The translations under genes were made by a program, and so were the position numbers. From positions 62,001-126,000 of the forward strand of contig NZ_JAJALK010000010.1 in NCBI RefSeq assembly GCF_020523825.1: DNA of 64,000 bases. The letters are read 5' to 3'. This document shows positions 9,157-19,471 of the stretch, piece after piece. The number at the start of each line of letters is the position of its first letter. Within the stretch, counting starts at the first letter, position 1. The notes under the pieces are model-generated. The model was not told where the DNA came from. It saw only the letters and a list, made by a program, of their open reading frames with translations, and did no database searches. The stretch comes from Methylobacterium brachiatum (lineage in GTDB: Bacteria; Pseudomonadota; Alphaproteobacteria; Rhizobiales; Beijerinckiaceae).

Positions 9157-9579
9157 ATGACCGAGGCCGGCACCGGCCTCTTCGACGTGGCGGCGCTGGC
9201 GGCGGCCCTGCCCGACAGCGCGCGGACGCTCCTGGTTGACACCTACCTGACCGACCGGGAGGCGGCGAGCGCCCGGGTGTTCCGGGTCTACCGCCCGACG
9301 CCGCCGCACTACCACGCCACCTGCGACGAGTACCTCTACTGCCTCTCGGGACGCGGCACTGTCTGGCTGGGCGACCCCGCGAACCTGACGACCTTCGGTC
9401 CCGGCCAGCTCCTGTTCTTCGAGAAGGGCACGGTGCACGCGATGCCGGAGATCGCCCCGGACGAGCCGATGACGTTCCTGTCGATCGACACCCCGCGGCG
9501 GGCGCCCACCGACATCATCTTCGTGAACCCCGAGGACGGCACCCCCGCCACCCTCATGGCGCGCAACGCCGGGTCGTAA
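9157..9579 (+). CDS. small cupin-domain protein
   Basis: A 140-residue single-domain cupin. Cupin motif 1 is seen as PPHYHATCDEYLYCLSGRG near residues 49-67, and motif 2 as GQLLFFEKGTVHAMPE near 90-105. The two His and one Glu of motif 1 plus the motif 2 His could bind a metal. The gene starts 10 bp after the oxidoreductase stop and probably shares its mRNA, hence HxlR control. Members act as small dioxygenases, isomerases or sugar/small-molecule binding proteins; no substrate can be assigned. Confidence 0.8.
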   Translation: MTEAGTGLFDVAALAAALPDSARTLLVDTYLTDREAASARVFRVYRPTPPHYHATCDEYLYCLSGRGTVWLGDPANLTTFGPGQLLFFEKGTVHAMPEIAPDEPMTFLSIDTPRRAPTDIIFVNPEDGTPATLMARNAGS

Positions 9580-9602
9580 GAATTCGCAACCGGGATGATG
9601 CT

Positions 9603-9893
9603 CTAAAGCGCGAGATGTCTCACGCTGCGGCCGTGGACGATGGCCAGGATCAGGACGCCGTCATCCACCGGCTCGTAGAGGATCACGTGCGCGGCATATT
9701 CGTGCCTGTGCACGCCGGGCCGGATCGCGTCGGCCCTCCGGCCCATACGGGGATTGTCGGCGAGGAGCTGGAAGGCGTGCTCCAGACCGGTGGCATAGGC
9801 TTCGACTTGGCGGACACCGAACTGCCGGTAGCCGTGGACGGCGATGTCGAACAGGTCCGCCTCTGCCCTCTTTGTGAGGGTGTAGTCACTCAT
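9603..9893 (-). CDS. parE: ParE/RelE-superfamily toxin
   Basis: A 96-residue toxin: YTLTKRAEADLFDIAVHGYR at the N-terminus, GLEHAFQLLADNPRMGRRAD in the middle and HVILYEPVDDGVLILAIVHG near the end, the usual RelE/ParE beta-sheet core. The start ATG 9893 overlaps the 3' end of the antitoxin by 8 bp, so translation is coupled and the antitoxin is made first. ParE toxins act on DNA gyrase, whereas RelE toxins cleave mRNA at the ribosome; the antitoxin type here favours ParE. Confidence 0.88.
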   Translation of the reverse strand: MSDYTLTKRAEADLFDIAVHGYRQFGVRQVEAYATGLEHAFQLLADNPRMGRRADAIRPGVHRHEYAAHVILYEPVDDGVLILAIVHGRSVRHLAL

Positions 9894-10155
9894 CCAGCGG
9901 CTGGTCGCTCTGTGCATGCGTCCTGGCCCGGGCGACGATGTCGGGGACCTTGCGATGGCTCGCTCCACTGGCCCGGGACTCGTCGACGATCCGGCGCAGA
10001 TCCTCGATCGTCAGTTCGGGCTGGACCCGCCGCTCGCGATCACGGCGCACGAGGTCGCGGACATAGTCGCTCGTGCTGGCGTAATCGCCCTGTTTGATCT
10101 GCGCCTCGATCCATTCTTTCATCGGATCGGGCAGGGAAATGGTCATGGTGGCCAT
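9886..10155 (-). CDS. parD: ParD-type antitoxin
   Basis: An 89-residue ribbon-helix-helix antitoxin: the N-terminal strand MATMTISLPDPMKEWIEAQI is followed by GDYASTSDYVRDLVRRDRER, the ParD/CC2985 signature. The C-terminal third (DLRRIVDESRASG onward) would be the intrinsically disordered toxin-binding tail. It probably autorepresses its own promoter in the upstream space before uvrA. Together with the overlapping toxin gene it forms a chromosomal type II module. Confidence 0.9.
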   Translation of the reverse strand: MATMTISLPDPMKEWIEAQIKQGDYASTSDYVRDLVRRDRERRVQPELTIEDLRRIVDESRASGASHRKVPDIVARARTHAQSDQPLDE

Positions 10156-10444
10156 GAGGGCCTCGTCATAAGCCCGGGAGGATCGGAGACCACGATATCA
10201 AGGATAAGCGTTTTTCACAAAATTTCTTATGCCCGCGGTTCGCCGCCGGCCAGATCCGACTGTTTCACCACGTGGTTGCCGGCGTACGCGTTTCGTTCTA
10301 GCAAGGGCTTCGCATGACGGGCCTGCGTCCCGCCGGCCCCACCTTGCCGTCGACCGCTCCCGGCTCGACATGAGCGGGTGCGGCGGCTGACCCGCGCGCA
10401 AGCCAGCCCCGACCGCGTCGACGCCTCGAAAGACCGCCGCCCTC

Positions 10445-13561
<3,117 letters not shown>

Positions 13562-14065
13562 GCGCCGGGGCGGCAAATTCTGCCGGGTGAGGGCGGGAAT
13601 CCCGGCCCGGTCGGCCCGCCACGCCGCCTGATTCGGGCCGCCGGCCGCCGATGCCGGCCCCGGGCGGCCCGGTCGGGGCGGGGATTCCGGCCCGTGGGTG
13701 ATGGCCGGGCCCCTGCCCGTTCCCCCGCTCCCGCTTGCCGGATTCTCCCGCCAGCGCCGTCGGCAACAGCTTGACCGTTCAACGATATTTTGCCGGCCGG
13801 AACCCCGATATTCATTCCTGGGGACTGTGTTGCATCGCCGCAAAAATGCGGCTTTTGCGCAACGGTTCGGCCGGTTTTGCCGCTTCGATCAGCATTCCAC
13901 TGTCTTTCCGCAGGTCTCTGTAGAATAGTCACCAACGTTGAGACGGGCGGGCTCCGTGGGGGCGCTCGGCACACCGGAAGTCGGCAGCCGCCAAGGGCGA
14001 GCAGACCGGCAGGGTAGTGCCGAATGCGGGACGGATGCCTTGAGACCTTGGGAAGGAATGAAACA
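13562..14065. other. 504-bp intergenic region after uvrA
   Basis: No convincing gene. The first 200 bp are extremely GC-rich with overlapping self-complementary runs around 13590-13690. Around 13829-13863 lies a nested hairpin listed separately. The last 130 bp are less GC-rich and should contain the promoter of the outer-membrane protein gene. No clear -35/-10 pair stands out. Confidence 0.6.
13829..13863 (+). terminator. nested hairpin followed by TTTT, terminator-like
   Basis: The inner stem GCCGCA (13837-13842) pairs with TGCGGC (13847-13852) around AAAA and is followed by TTTT. An outer stem GTTGC (13829-13833) pairs with GCAAC (13859-13863). It lies about 270 bp after uvrA and 200 bp before the next gene, so it could end uvrA read-through or be a 5'-UTR structure. 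Confidence 0.4.
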
Positions 14066-15049
14066 ATGATGAAGAACTGGCTCGCGGCCGGCGCAGTCGC
14101 GCTCACGGTCGGCATGACGTCGACGATCGCGCAGGCGCAGACCACGACCATCCCGGGCGAGCAGGTCGGCCTCGCCGTCGGCGCGCCGCTGCCCGAGGGT
14201 ATCTACGCGATCAACACGTTCACGTACCGCCGCGCCGATGCGCCGTCGACCGCCGTCGGTGGCGCGCTCGACACGGCCGTGAACATCCCGGTGCTGGTCT
14301 GGTCGACCCCGCTGGTGCCGCTCGGCGGCCGCATCGAGCTGCTCGTCGCTCCCCCGACCGTGTTCGCCTTCACCCGCAACGGTGCCGGCCGGAACAACAA
14401 GGACATCTCGATCAACGTCGGCACCTTTGTCGGCGGCATCTGGGCATTCGACCTGGGCAACAACTTCGGCGTCAGCTTGCTCGGCGGTGCCTACCTGAAC
14501 GACCTCAACGGCGACCGCGGCACGCTCGCCAGCGTCGGCGGTCCGAGCCCGGTCCTTCCGCAGCTCTCCTCCAACACCTACCGCTTCGGCGTGGCCGGCA
14601 GCTACACCGGCGACGGCTGGAACATCACCGGCAACCTGACCGCCAACATCTACGACTCGCCCGGCCGCTTCCCCGGCTTCGGCCCCACCCGCGGTCCGTT
14701 CTACCTGTCCGACTCCCTGAACTTCGACATCACCGCGACGAAGAAGTTCGGCAACTTCGAGATCGGCCCGGTCGCCTACGGCACCTACAACTTCGACATC
14801 GGCCAGTTCAGCGCGGCGGCCGGCAACCGCGGCCGGTTCGCTGTCGGCGGCCTGATCGGCTACGACTTCAAGGTCTTCACCGTGCAGGCCTACGTCGCCC
14901 GCGACGTCGTCACCAGCGCGACCTACACGACCGCCTTCGGTCGCACCCGTGACAACTACTCCACGGACGGCTGGCTGCGCCTGATCGTGCCGCTGTACTC
15001 GCCGGCCCCCGTGTCGCCGGTCCCGACCGCCCTGGTCCGCAAGTACTGA
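14066..15049 (+). CDS. outer-membrane transporter-family protein (COG4313/phenol MetA-like)
   Basis: A 327-residue exported protein. A signal peptide of about 25 residues (MMKNWLAAGAVALTVGM...) ends at AQA. The remainder is rich in alternating Gly/aromatic beta-strands, for example YRFGVAGSYTGDGWNITGNL, with a final aromatic-flanked strand, as expected of a beta-barrel. It resembles the transporter family known from MetA-type proteins of phenol degradation operons, where a role in hydrophobic substrate passage is proposed. The start is ATG 14066 behind GGAAGGA at 14051-14057; ATG 14069 would serve equally. Codon use (Ala GCC, Thr ACC, Asn AAC almost exclusively) suggests strong expression. 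A strong terminator follows. Confidence 0.75.
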   Translation: MMKNWLAAGAVALTVGMTSTIAQAQTTTIPGEQVGLAVGAPLPEGIYAINTFTYRRADAPSTAVGGALDTAVNIPVLVWSTPLVPLGGRIELLVAPPTVFAFTRNGAGRNNKDISINVGTFVGGIWAFDLGNNFGVSLLGGAYLNDLNGDRGTLASVGGPSPVLPQLSSNTYRFGVAGSYTGDGWNITGNLTANIYDSPGRFPGFGPTRGPFYLSDSLNFDITATKKFGNFEIGPVAYGTYNFDIGQFSAAAGNRGRFAVGGLIGYDFKVFTVQAYVARDVVTSATYTTAFGRTRDNYSTDGWLRLIVPLYSPAPVSPVPTALVRKY

Positions 15050-15129
15050 TCAGACGACACGCCGGTCTCCCGCCACCAAGGCGGCGGGGGATCCCGGATC
15101 TCGACGACACCGTCCGCCAGGACGGCGAA

Positions 15130-15157
15130 CCGCCCGGCTCCCGCCGGGCGGTTTTTT
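15130..15157 (+). terminator. rho-independent terminator
   Basis: A perfect 9-bp stem CCGCCCGGC (15130-15138) with GCCGGGCGG (15143-15151), loop TCCC, followed by TTTTTT. It ends the outer-membrane protein transcript and is the clearest intrinsic terminator in the window. Confidence 0.93.
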
Positions 15158-15283
15158 ATGGCCGGGGCAGGGAGCGGCCGATAGTCAGATCCTGCGAAAC
15201 CTTTCCGCTCGAGGCGCCGTAAGCGGCGGCGCAATCCCGGTCCTGACGTGATCGCGGGATGCCTGACGGAAGGAAACTCCAGG

Positions 15284-15853
15284 ATGCTCAACGTTATCGG
15301 AGGCCGGCGCGCGGCCCGGGCGCTCGCCCTCGCTCTGACCCTCGGCCTCGGCGCGACCGGTATGGCCCAGGCCAAGAACCCGATGGTCGGCGGCGCGCCG
15401 ATGTATGCCAGCAAGACGATCGTCGAGAACGCGGTCAACTCCAAGGACCACACCACGCTGGTCGCCGCCGTGAAGGCCGCGGGCCTCGTCGACACGCTCA
15501 GCGGGCCCGGCCCGTTCACGGTGTTCGCGCCGACCAACGCCGCCTTCGCCAAGCTGCCGCCCGGCACCGTGGAAAGCCTCGTCCAGCCGCAGAACAAGCC
15601 GACGCTGACCAAGATCCTGACCTACCACGTGGTCCCGGGCGTCTACACCGCCCAGGACCTTGTGGCGCTCGTCAAGAAGGGCGGCGGCCAGGGCCAGCTC
15701 ACCACGGTCGCGGGCGAGCCGCTCGCGGTGGCGGTGCAGGGCAAGAAGGTCCTGATCACCGACGTGAAGGGCAACACCGCCACGGTGACGATCCCGAACG
15801 TGATGCAGTCGAACGGCGTGATCCACGTGATCAACGCCGTGCTGATGCCCTGA
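15284..15853 (+). CDS. secreted fasciclin (FAS1) domain protein
   Basis: A 189-residue protein with a signal peptide (about 1-30, cleaved near GMAQA) and one FAS1 domain. Diagnostic blocks are HTTLVAAVKAAGLVDTLSGP, FTVFAPTNAAFAKLPPGTV, LTYHVVPGVYTAQDL and the C-terminal NGVIHVINAVLMP. FAS1 domains mediate adhesion or ligand binding outside the cell. I use ATG 15284, which leaves a clean signal peptide; the earlier in-frame ATG at 15248 would add 12 non-hydrophobic residues. It is convergent with an RskA/ECF-sigma pair; in mycobacteria SigK/RskA controls the fasciclin proteins MPT70/MPT83, so the proximity may be functional. Confidence 0.9.
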   Translation: MLNVIGGRRAARALALALTLGLGATGMAQAKNPMVGGAPMYASKTIVENAVNSKDHTTLVAAVKAAGLVDTLSGPGPFTVFAPTNAAFAKLPPGTVESLVQPQNKPTLTKILTYHVVPGVYTAQDLVALVKKGGGQGQLTTVAGEPLAVAVQGKKVLITDVKGNTATVTIPNVMQSNGVIHVINAVLMP

Positions 15854-15876
15854 GCCGGATTGTGTGATCCGACCAT

Positions 15877-15901
15877 CCGCGGCGCCGCCCCGGCGCCGCG
15901 G
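15877..15901. terminator. bidirectional hairpin between convergent genes
   Basis: A perfect 11-bp stem CCGCGGCGCCG (15877-15887) with CGGCGCCGCGG (15891-15901), loop CCC, exactly between the stops of the fasciclin and anti-sigma genes. There is no long T-run, so termination strength is uncertain. Confidence 0.6.
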
Positions 15902-15915
15902 GTTCTGCCCGGCGC

Positions 15916-16611
15916 CTACTCGGCGATCAGCTTGCCGGTATAGACCACAGGTCCCGTGGGCTGGCCGCTCGGCGAGCCGCCCGGCGGCTCCACGGACACC
16001 GCCAGCACCCCGTCCGGCGAGGCGCCCTGGGGCAGGCTCACCCGGCTCGCATCGGCTCCCACGAGGCCGAGCGGCTTCGGCCCCTCGGCGCCGACATACC
16101 ACAATTGCAGGCTTCGACCCGCGGGCGCCTCGGCCCCGACCGGCCGGACCTGGGCGGTGCCGGTGCGGGTGTCGACGCGCACGATCAGGGCCGGCAGGGC
16201 GCCGCCGCCCTGGACAACCGCGAGGTAGCGGCCGCCCTCCGGCTCCGGCCGCGACCCGACCGCGACGAACAGCGCCAGCCCGGCCGCCAGCAGGCCGGTC
16301 CCCGCGGTGGCGATGCGCCAGCGCCGGACCTGGCGGCGCAGGTGGGCGAGCGGGTCGGGCGCGCCGGCGGACCGGGCCCCCAGCGCCCGCAGCAGCGCCG
16401 CGCGCACCCGCGGCGGCGGCGCCACCGGCGGGATCGCGGACAGCAGGGGCGACAGCCGCCGCTCCCAGGCCCGGACCCGGGCCGCCGCGCCGGCATCGGT
16501 GGTGATCGCACGGGCCATCTCGGCCCGCTCCCCCGGATCGAGGGTGCCCAGCACGTACTCGGCCGCGCGCAGGTCCGGATCCGAGGCCGGGTCGTCGAGG
16601 CCGCCGCTCAC
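15916..16611 (-). CDS. RskA-type anti-sigma factor
   Basis: A 231-residue single-pass membrane anti-sigma factor. The N-terminal cytoplasmic part DLRAAEYVLGTLDPGERAEM is the standard anti-sigma opening; a TM helix (LLAAGLALFVAVG) is near residues 110-130; the periplasmic RskA domain contains SLQLWYVGAEGPKPLGLV and LAVSVEPPGGSPSGQPTGPV. The start is GTG 16611, whose TGA overlap (GTGA) with the sigma gene stop implies translational coupling and the expected 1:1 production. It should hold the upstream-encoded ECF sigma at the membrane until regulated proteolysis or redox change releases it. Confidence 0.9.
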   Translation of the reverse strand: MSGGLDDPASDPDLRAAEYVLGTLDPGERAEMARAITTDAGAAARVRAWERRLSPLLSAIPPVAPPPRVRAALLRALGARSAGAPDPLAHLRRQVRRWRIATAGTGLLAAGLALFVAVGSRPEPEGGRYLAVVQGGGALPALIVRVDTRTGTAQVRPVGAEAPAGRSLQLWYVGAEGPKPLGLVGADASRVSLPQGASPDGVLAVSVEPPGGSPSGQPTGPVVYTGKLIAE

Positions 16612-17258
16612 GAGACAGCCTCCAGGCAGGTCTTCAAGGACGCGAGCGCCCGGTGCAGCCAGGTCTTGATCGTGTTGACCGGCCGGTCGTAGCGCTGGGC
16701 CAGTTCGTCCCGCGAATGGCCCTCGCAATAGGCCAGCACCACGCAATCCCGGTGCGCGGGCTCCAGCCGGCCCAGGCACGCCCCGAGCGCGTCCCGGTCC
16801 AGGAACGCCGCGGCGTCGTCATGCGGATCCATCAGCCGCGCCACCCAATCCTCACCGTCATCCCGCACCGGTCCCTGAACCTCGGCCACCCCCTTGCGGC
16901 GCACGCCGTCGATCGCCCGGTTGCGGGCGATCGTGCACAGCCAGGCGAGCGGGCGTCCGGCCTCGGGATCGTAGGTCCCGGCCGCCTGCCAGATCCGCAG
17001 ATACGCGTCTTGAAGGACGTCCTCGGCGAGCGACCGGTCGCGCTGGATACGCAGGATCACGCCGAAGAGTTTCGGGCTCGTCAGGTCGTAGAGTTCGGCC
17101 AGGGCGGCCGCCTCGCCGCGCCCGATCTCGGCCAGCAGGCGCCGCAGCTGCGCCTCGTCGGCACCGGAAGAGCCTGGCGGTCGCGCCGGGGCTGGAGACG
17201 CCCCCGCGGCAAAGATCGGTCCGGTCAAGATCCGTTCCCGTGCCCGCGCGCCGTTCAT
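16608..17258 (-). CDS. ECF-family RNA polymerase sigma factor (SigK-like)
   Basis: A 216-residue sigma-70 group 4 factor. Region 2 is seen in LYDLTSPKLFGVILRIQRDR and LAEDVLQDAYLRIWQAAGTY. Region 4 is DRDALGACLGRLEPAHRDCV and LAYCEGHSRDELAQRYDRPV, ending NTIKTWLHRALASLK. I start at ATG 17258, giving about 45 residues before region 2, longer than usual; a shorter start cannot be excluded. Its stop overlaps the anti-sigma start. The pairing with an RskA domain partner and a neighbouring fasciclin gene matches the SigK/RskA/MPT83 organisation known in mycobacteria, so the fasciclin gene is a candidate target (inference). Confidence 0.9.
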   Translation of the reverse strand: MNGARARERILTGPIFAAGASPAPARPPGSSGADEAQLRRLLAEIGRGEAAALAELYDLTSPKLFGVILRIQRDRSLAEDVLQDAYLRIWQAAGTYDPEAGRPLAWLCTIARNRAIDGVRRKGVAEVQGPVRDDGEDWVARLMDPHDDAAAFLDRDALGACLGRLEPAHRDCVVLAYCEGHSRDELAQRYDRPVNTIKTWLHRALASLKTCLEAVS

Positions 17259-17561
17259 CTGCCGGTCGCGCTCCCGTAAGAGTGGTCTAGACGTCCCCGC
17301 GCGTGCTGTCACATCGCCGGCCGCGCGGGATCGTCGATAGGTCGTCGGCTCAGCGATCCGCGCGCGGCGCCGCGCCACGGGTGTCGCAGGCCGGGCGGAC
17401 CGCCTATCTTAGGCTCTCATCCCGATCCGGTGGTTGCCGGCTTTCGGGACACGACGATGCGCAGCACAATCCCGGAGCCGCGTCCGACATGCGGGACGCG
17501 GCTTCAGTCCGAAGTGGCGCGGCCGGCGGCGGCGCAGGGGCGAACGAGCCGAAGGAATCTC
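17259..17561. other. 303-bp divergent intergenic region
   Basis: Lies between the ECF sigma gene (minus) and the protease-like gene (plus). It must hold both promoters. No recognisable ECF -35 GGAAC motif correctly spaced for either gene and no strong hairpin were found. An in-frame extension of the downstream gene to 17430 exists but lacks a ribosome site. Confidence 0.5.
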
Positions 17562-18536
17562 ATGGCGACCCAGGGCGAGTGGAAGATCCCCGCGCAGGCC
17601 CAGCCCAGGCCTGCGGATTACGGCTACGATCTCGATCGGGCGCTCTCGTCGGTGCTCGCCCTGTCGGCGCGGGTGCCGGAGAGCGCCTTCACGGCCGAGA
17701 CCCTCGGCACCGAGCGGGCCGGCAACGGCGTGGTGATCCGGGAGGACGGGCTCGTTCTCACGGTCGGCTACCTCATCACGGAGGCCGAGAGCGTCTGGCT
17801 CACCACCCGAGAGGGCCGCTCGGTCCAGGGCCACGTGCTCGGCTTCGATGCCGCCACCGGCTTCGGCGTGGTCCAGGCCCTGGGCGAGCTCGGCGTCCCG
17901 GCCCTGCCGCTCGGCCGCTCGGCCGAGCTGAAGACGGGCGACCGGGCCGTGGTGGCGGGCGCCGGCGGGCGCCAGCGCTGCGTCGCCGTCGAGGTCGTGG
18001 CCCGGCAGGAATTCGCCGGGTACTGGGAGTATGTCCTGGACGAGGCGCTGTTCACCGCCCCCGCTCACCCGCATTGGGGCGGCACCGCGCTGATCGGCGC
18101 GCAGGGCGAGCTGCTGGGGATCGGTTCCCTGCAGCTGCAGCAGGGCGGCAGCAGCGGCGGCCGCCCGATCAACATGGTGGTGCCGATCGACCTGCTGCCG
18201 CCGATCCTCGACGACCTGGCCACGCGCGGGCGCGCCAACCGGCCGCCCCGGCCCTGGCTCGGCCTCTACGCCACCGAGAGCGAGGAGGGCATCGTCGTGA
18301 TGGGGCTGGCCGATGGCGGCCCGGCCGAGACCGGCGGCCTGCGCAGCGGCGACGTGATCGAGGCGGTGGCCGGCGAGCCGATCCCGGATCTCGCCGCCCT
18401 GTTCCGCAGTATCTGGGCGCTCGGGGAGGCCGGGGTCCGCGTCCCGCTCACCGTGCGCCGCGACGGGCGCAGCGTGAAGCTCGCCCTCGTCTCGGCGGAC
18501 CGGGAGCGGTTCCTGCGCACGCCCTCGCTGCACTGA
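17562..18536 (+). CDS. HtrA/S1C-fold protein with PDZ domain, catalytic triad lost
   Basis: A 324-residue protein that aligns along its length with trypsin-like S1C (DegP/HtrA) proteases: RAGNGVVIREDGLVLTVGYL matches the region before the catalytic His, HVLGFDAATGFGVVQALGEL the Asp region, and PAHPHWGGTALIGAQGELLG the Ser region, followed by a PDZ domain (about 225-315; LADGGPAETGGLRSGDVIEA). At the three catalytic positions the expected His, Asp and Ser read Tyr (GYL), Gly (TGFG) and Trp (HWGG). It is therefore predicted to be a non-proteolytic binding protein. There is no obvious signal peptide from the ATG at 17562, which has GAAGGA 5-6 bases upstream, so a cytoplasmic location is likely. 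It might be a chaperone or a PDZ scaffold; the function is unknown. Confidence 0.85.
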   Translation: MATQGEWKIPAQAQPRPADYGYDLDRALSSVLALSARVPESAFTAETLGTERAGNGVVIREDGLVLTVGYLITEAESVWLTTREGRSVQGHVLGFDAATGFGVVQALGELGVPALPLGRSAELKTGDRAVVAGAGGRQRCVAVEVVARQEFAGYWEYVLDEALFTAPAHPHWGGTALIGAQGELLGIGSLQLQQGGSSGGRPINMVVPIDLLPPILDDLATRGRANRPPRPWLGLYATESEEGIVVMGLADGGPAETGGLRSGDVIEAVAGEPIPDLAALFRSIWALGEAGVRVPLTVRRDGRSVKLALVSADRERFLRTPSLH

Positions 18537-18709
18537 CGGGCTCTTCCGCGGCGGCCAGCCGCGAAACCGTCGCGGCTGGGGTTGCGTTTCTCGGATGCCG
18601 AGGTCGAGGCTGCAGGGGATACAACCACAGGCTCAGCTTCGGTTCAGGCGGCGGGGCCGAATCTCTCTCGACCGGCACCGATCCGCCGGACGCTTTGAGG
18701 AGATGTGTC

Positions 18710-18976
18710 ATGGCGATTCTGAGCGCACCGCGCGCGAAGGCACTCGTTATGGCCGCCGCGATCGCCGGCGGCCTCGGGCTCGTGGGCTCCGCCGAGGCGG
18801 CGGGAGGCTGCGGCCCGGGCTTCCATCCGAACCCCTGGGGCATCTGCCGCCCGAACTGGGGCCCCCGCCCCTACTGGCGCCGGCCGGTCTATTACGGCGG
18901 CTACGTGCGGCCGCGGCCCTTCTACCGGCCCTATTACCGACCCTACGGTTTCTACGGCCCGCGCCCGTTCTACTGA
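18710..18976 (+). CDS. small secreted GCG/CRPN-type Tyr/Pro/Arg-rich protein
   Basis: An 88-residue protein. A signal peptide (about 1-30, ending VGSAEAA) is followed by the motif GCGPGFHPNPWGICRPNWGP, in which GCG and CRPN bracket a short spacer, and then a low-complexity tail of YRPYYRP/FYGPRPFY repeats. GCG...CRPN prefix-to-repeat proteins are a recognised but uncharacterised class in Hyphomicrobiales. The start ATG at 18710 has GAGGAG 13-8 bases upstream. Two cysteines could form a disulfide after export. Role unknown; surface or envelope association is inferred. Confidence 0.8.
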   Translation: MAILSAPRAKALVMAAAIAGGLGLVGSAEAAGGCGPGFHPNPWGICRPNWGPRPYWRRPVYYGGYVRPRPFYRPYYRPYGFYGPRPFY

Positions 18977-18996
18977 GGGATCCACCCGTTTTGCGC

Positions 18997-19036
18997 CGCG
19001 AAGGGCGCCCCGCCGGCCGGTGGGGCGCCCTTCGCG
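18997..19036 (+). terminator. strong 15-bp hairpin
   Basis: CGCGAAGGGCGCCCC (18997-19011) pairs perfectly with GGGGCGCCCTTCGCG (19022-19036) around a 10-nt loop, 20 bp after the GCG/CRPN gene stop. It lacks a clear T-run, but position and stability suggest transcript termination or 3'-end protection. Confidence 0.65.
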
Positions 19037-19246
19037 CGTTCAGAGGGCTCCCGGCATGCGCACAAAGAATGACCATCCGGGAAGGTTGCCGGTTTCTTAA
19101 TCCGGGCATGCGGCGCACGCAGGCCAGATCCTTGGCCTTTCGACTCCTGCTGCGCCGCGGGAGGTTTATATGTGCGTTGCACCAACAAGAGGCAGCGATG
19201 CGCAACGGCGCGCCATCCACTGCCTGAACAGAGGTCAAAGAACTCC

Positions 19247-19393
19247 ATGTCCGCCGCTCGTAGCGTCCTGAGTCGCGTCCGCGCCTATCTCCGGTACCGC
19301 GACACCGTTTCCCAGCTCTCCCGCCTCTCGGATCGCGATCTTGCCGATCTCGGCATCAACCGCAGCGAGATCCACGGCATCGCCCGCGTCTGA
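19247..19393 (+). CDS. DUF1127 mini-protein
   Basis: A 48-residue, Arg-rich protein: VRAYLRYRDTVSQLSRLSDR then DLADLGINRSEIHGIAR, the standard DUF1127 core. Some alphaproteobacterial DUF1127 proteins (YjiS-like, about 47 aa) bind RNA and tune phosphate uptake, carbon and nitrogen metabolism; no specific role can be assigned here. I start at ATG 19247 with GAGGT about 11 bases upstream; an upstream reading from 19172 adds 25 residues unlike the family. It is followed by a terminator, so it is monocistronic. Confidence 0.88.
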   Translation: MSAARSVLSRVRAYLRYRDTVSQLSRLSDRDLADLGINRSEIHGIARV

Positions 19394-19420
19394 TCTCCCG
19401 GCACCATCGCGATTCGACTG

Positions 19421-19458
19421 AAAGGACCGCCGCCCGTTGATCCGGGCGACGGTCCTTC
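19421..19458 (+). terminator. hairpin terminator after the DUF1127 gene
   Basis: AAGGACCG-C-CGCCCG (from 19422) pairs with CGGGCG-A-CGGTCCTT (19443-19457), 14 bp with one mismatch, loop TTGATC. It sits between the DUF1127 stop and trmFO. Confidence 0.75.
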
Positions 19459-19471
19459 GCTATTCTGGGAT

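Noticed and set aside
10156..10444. Possible LexA/SOS box upstream of uvrA
   Set aside because: GTTC occurs twice but never with the required 7-base spacing to a second GTTC, so no box is called.
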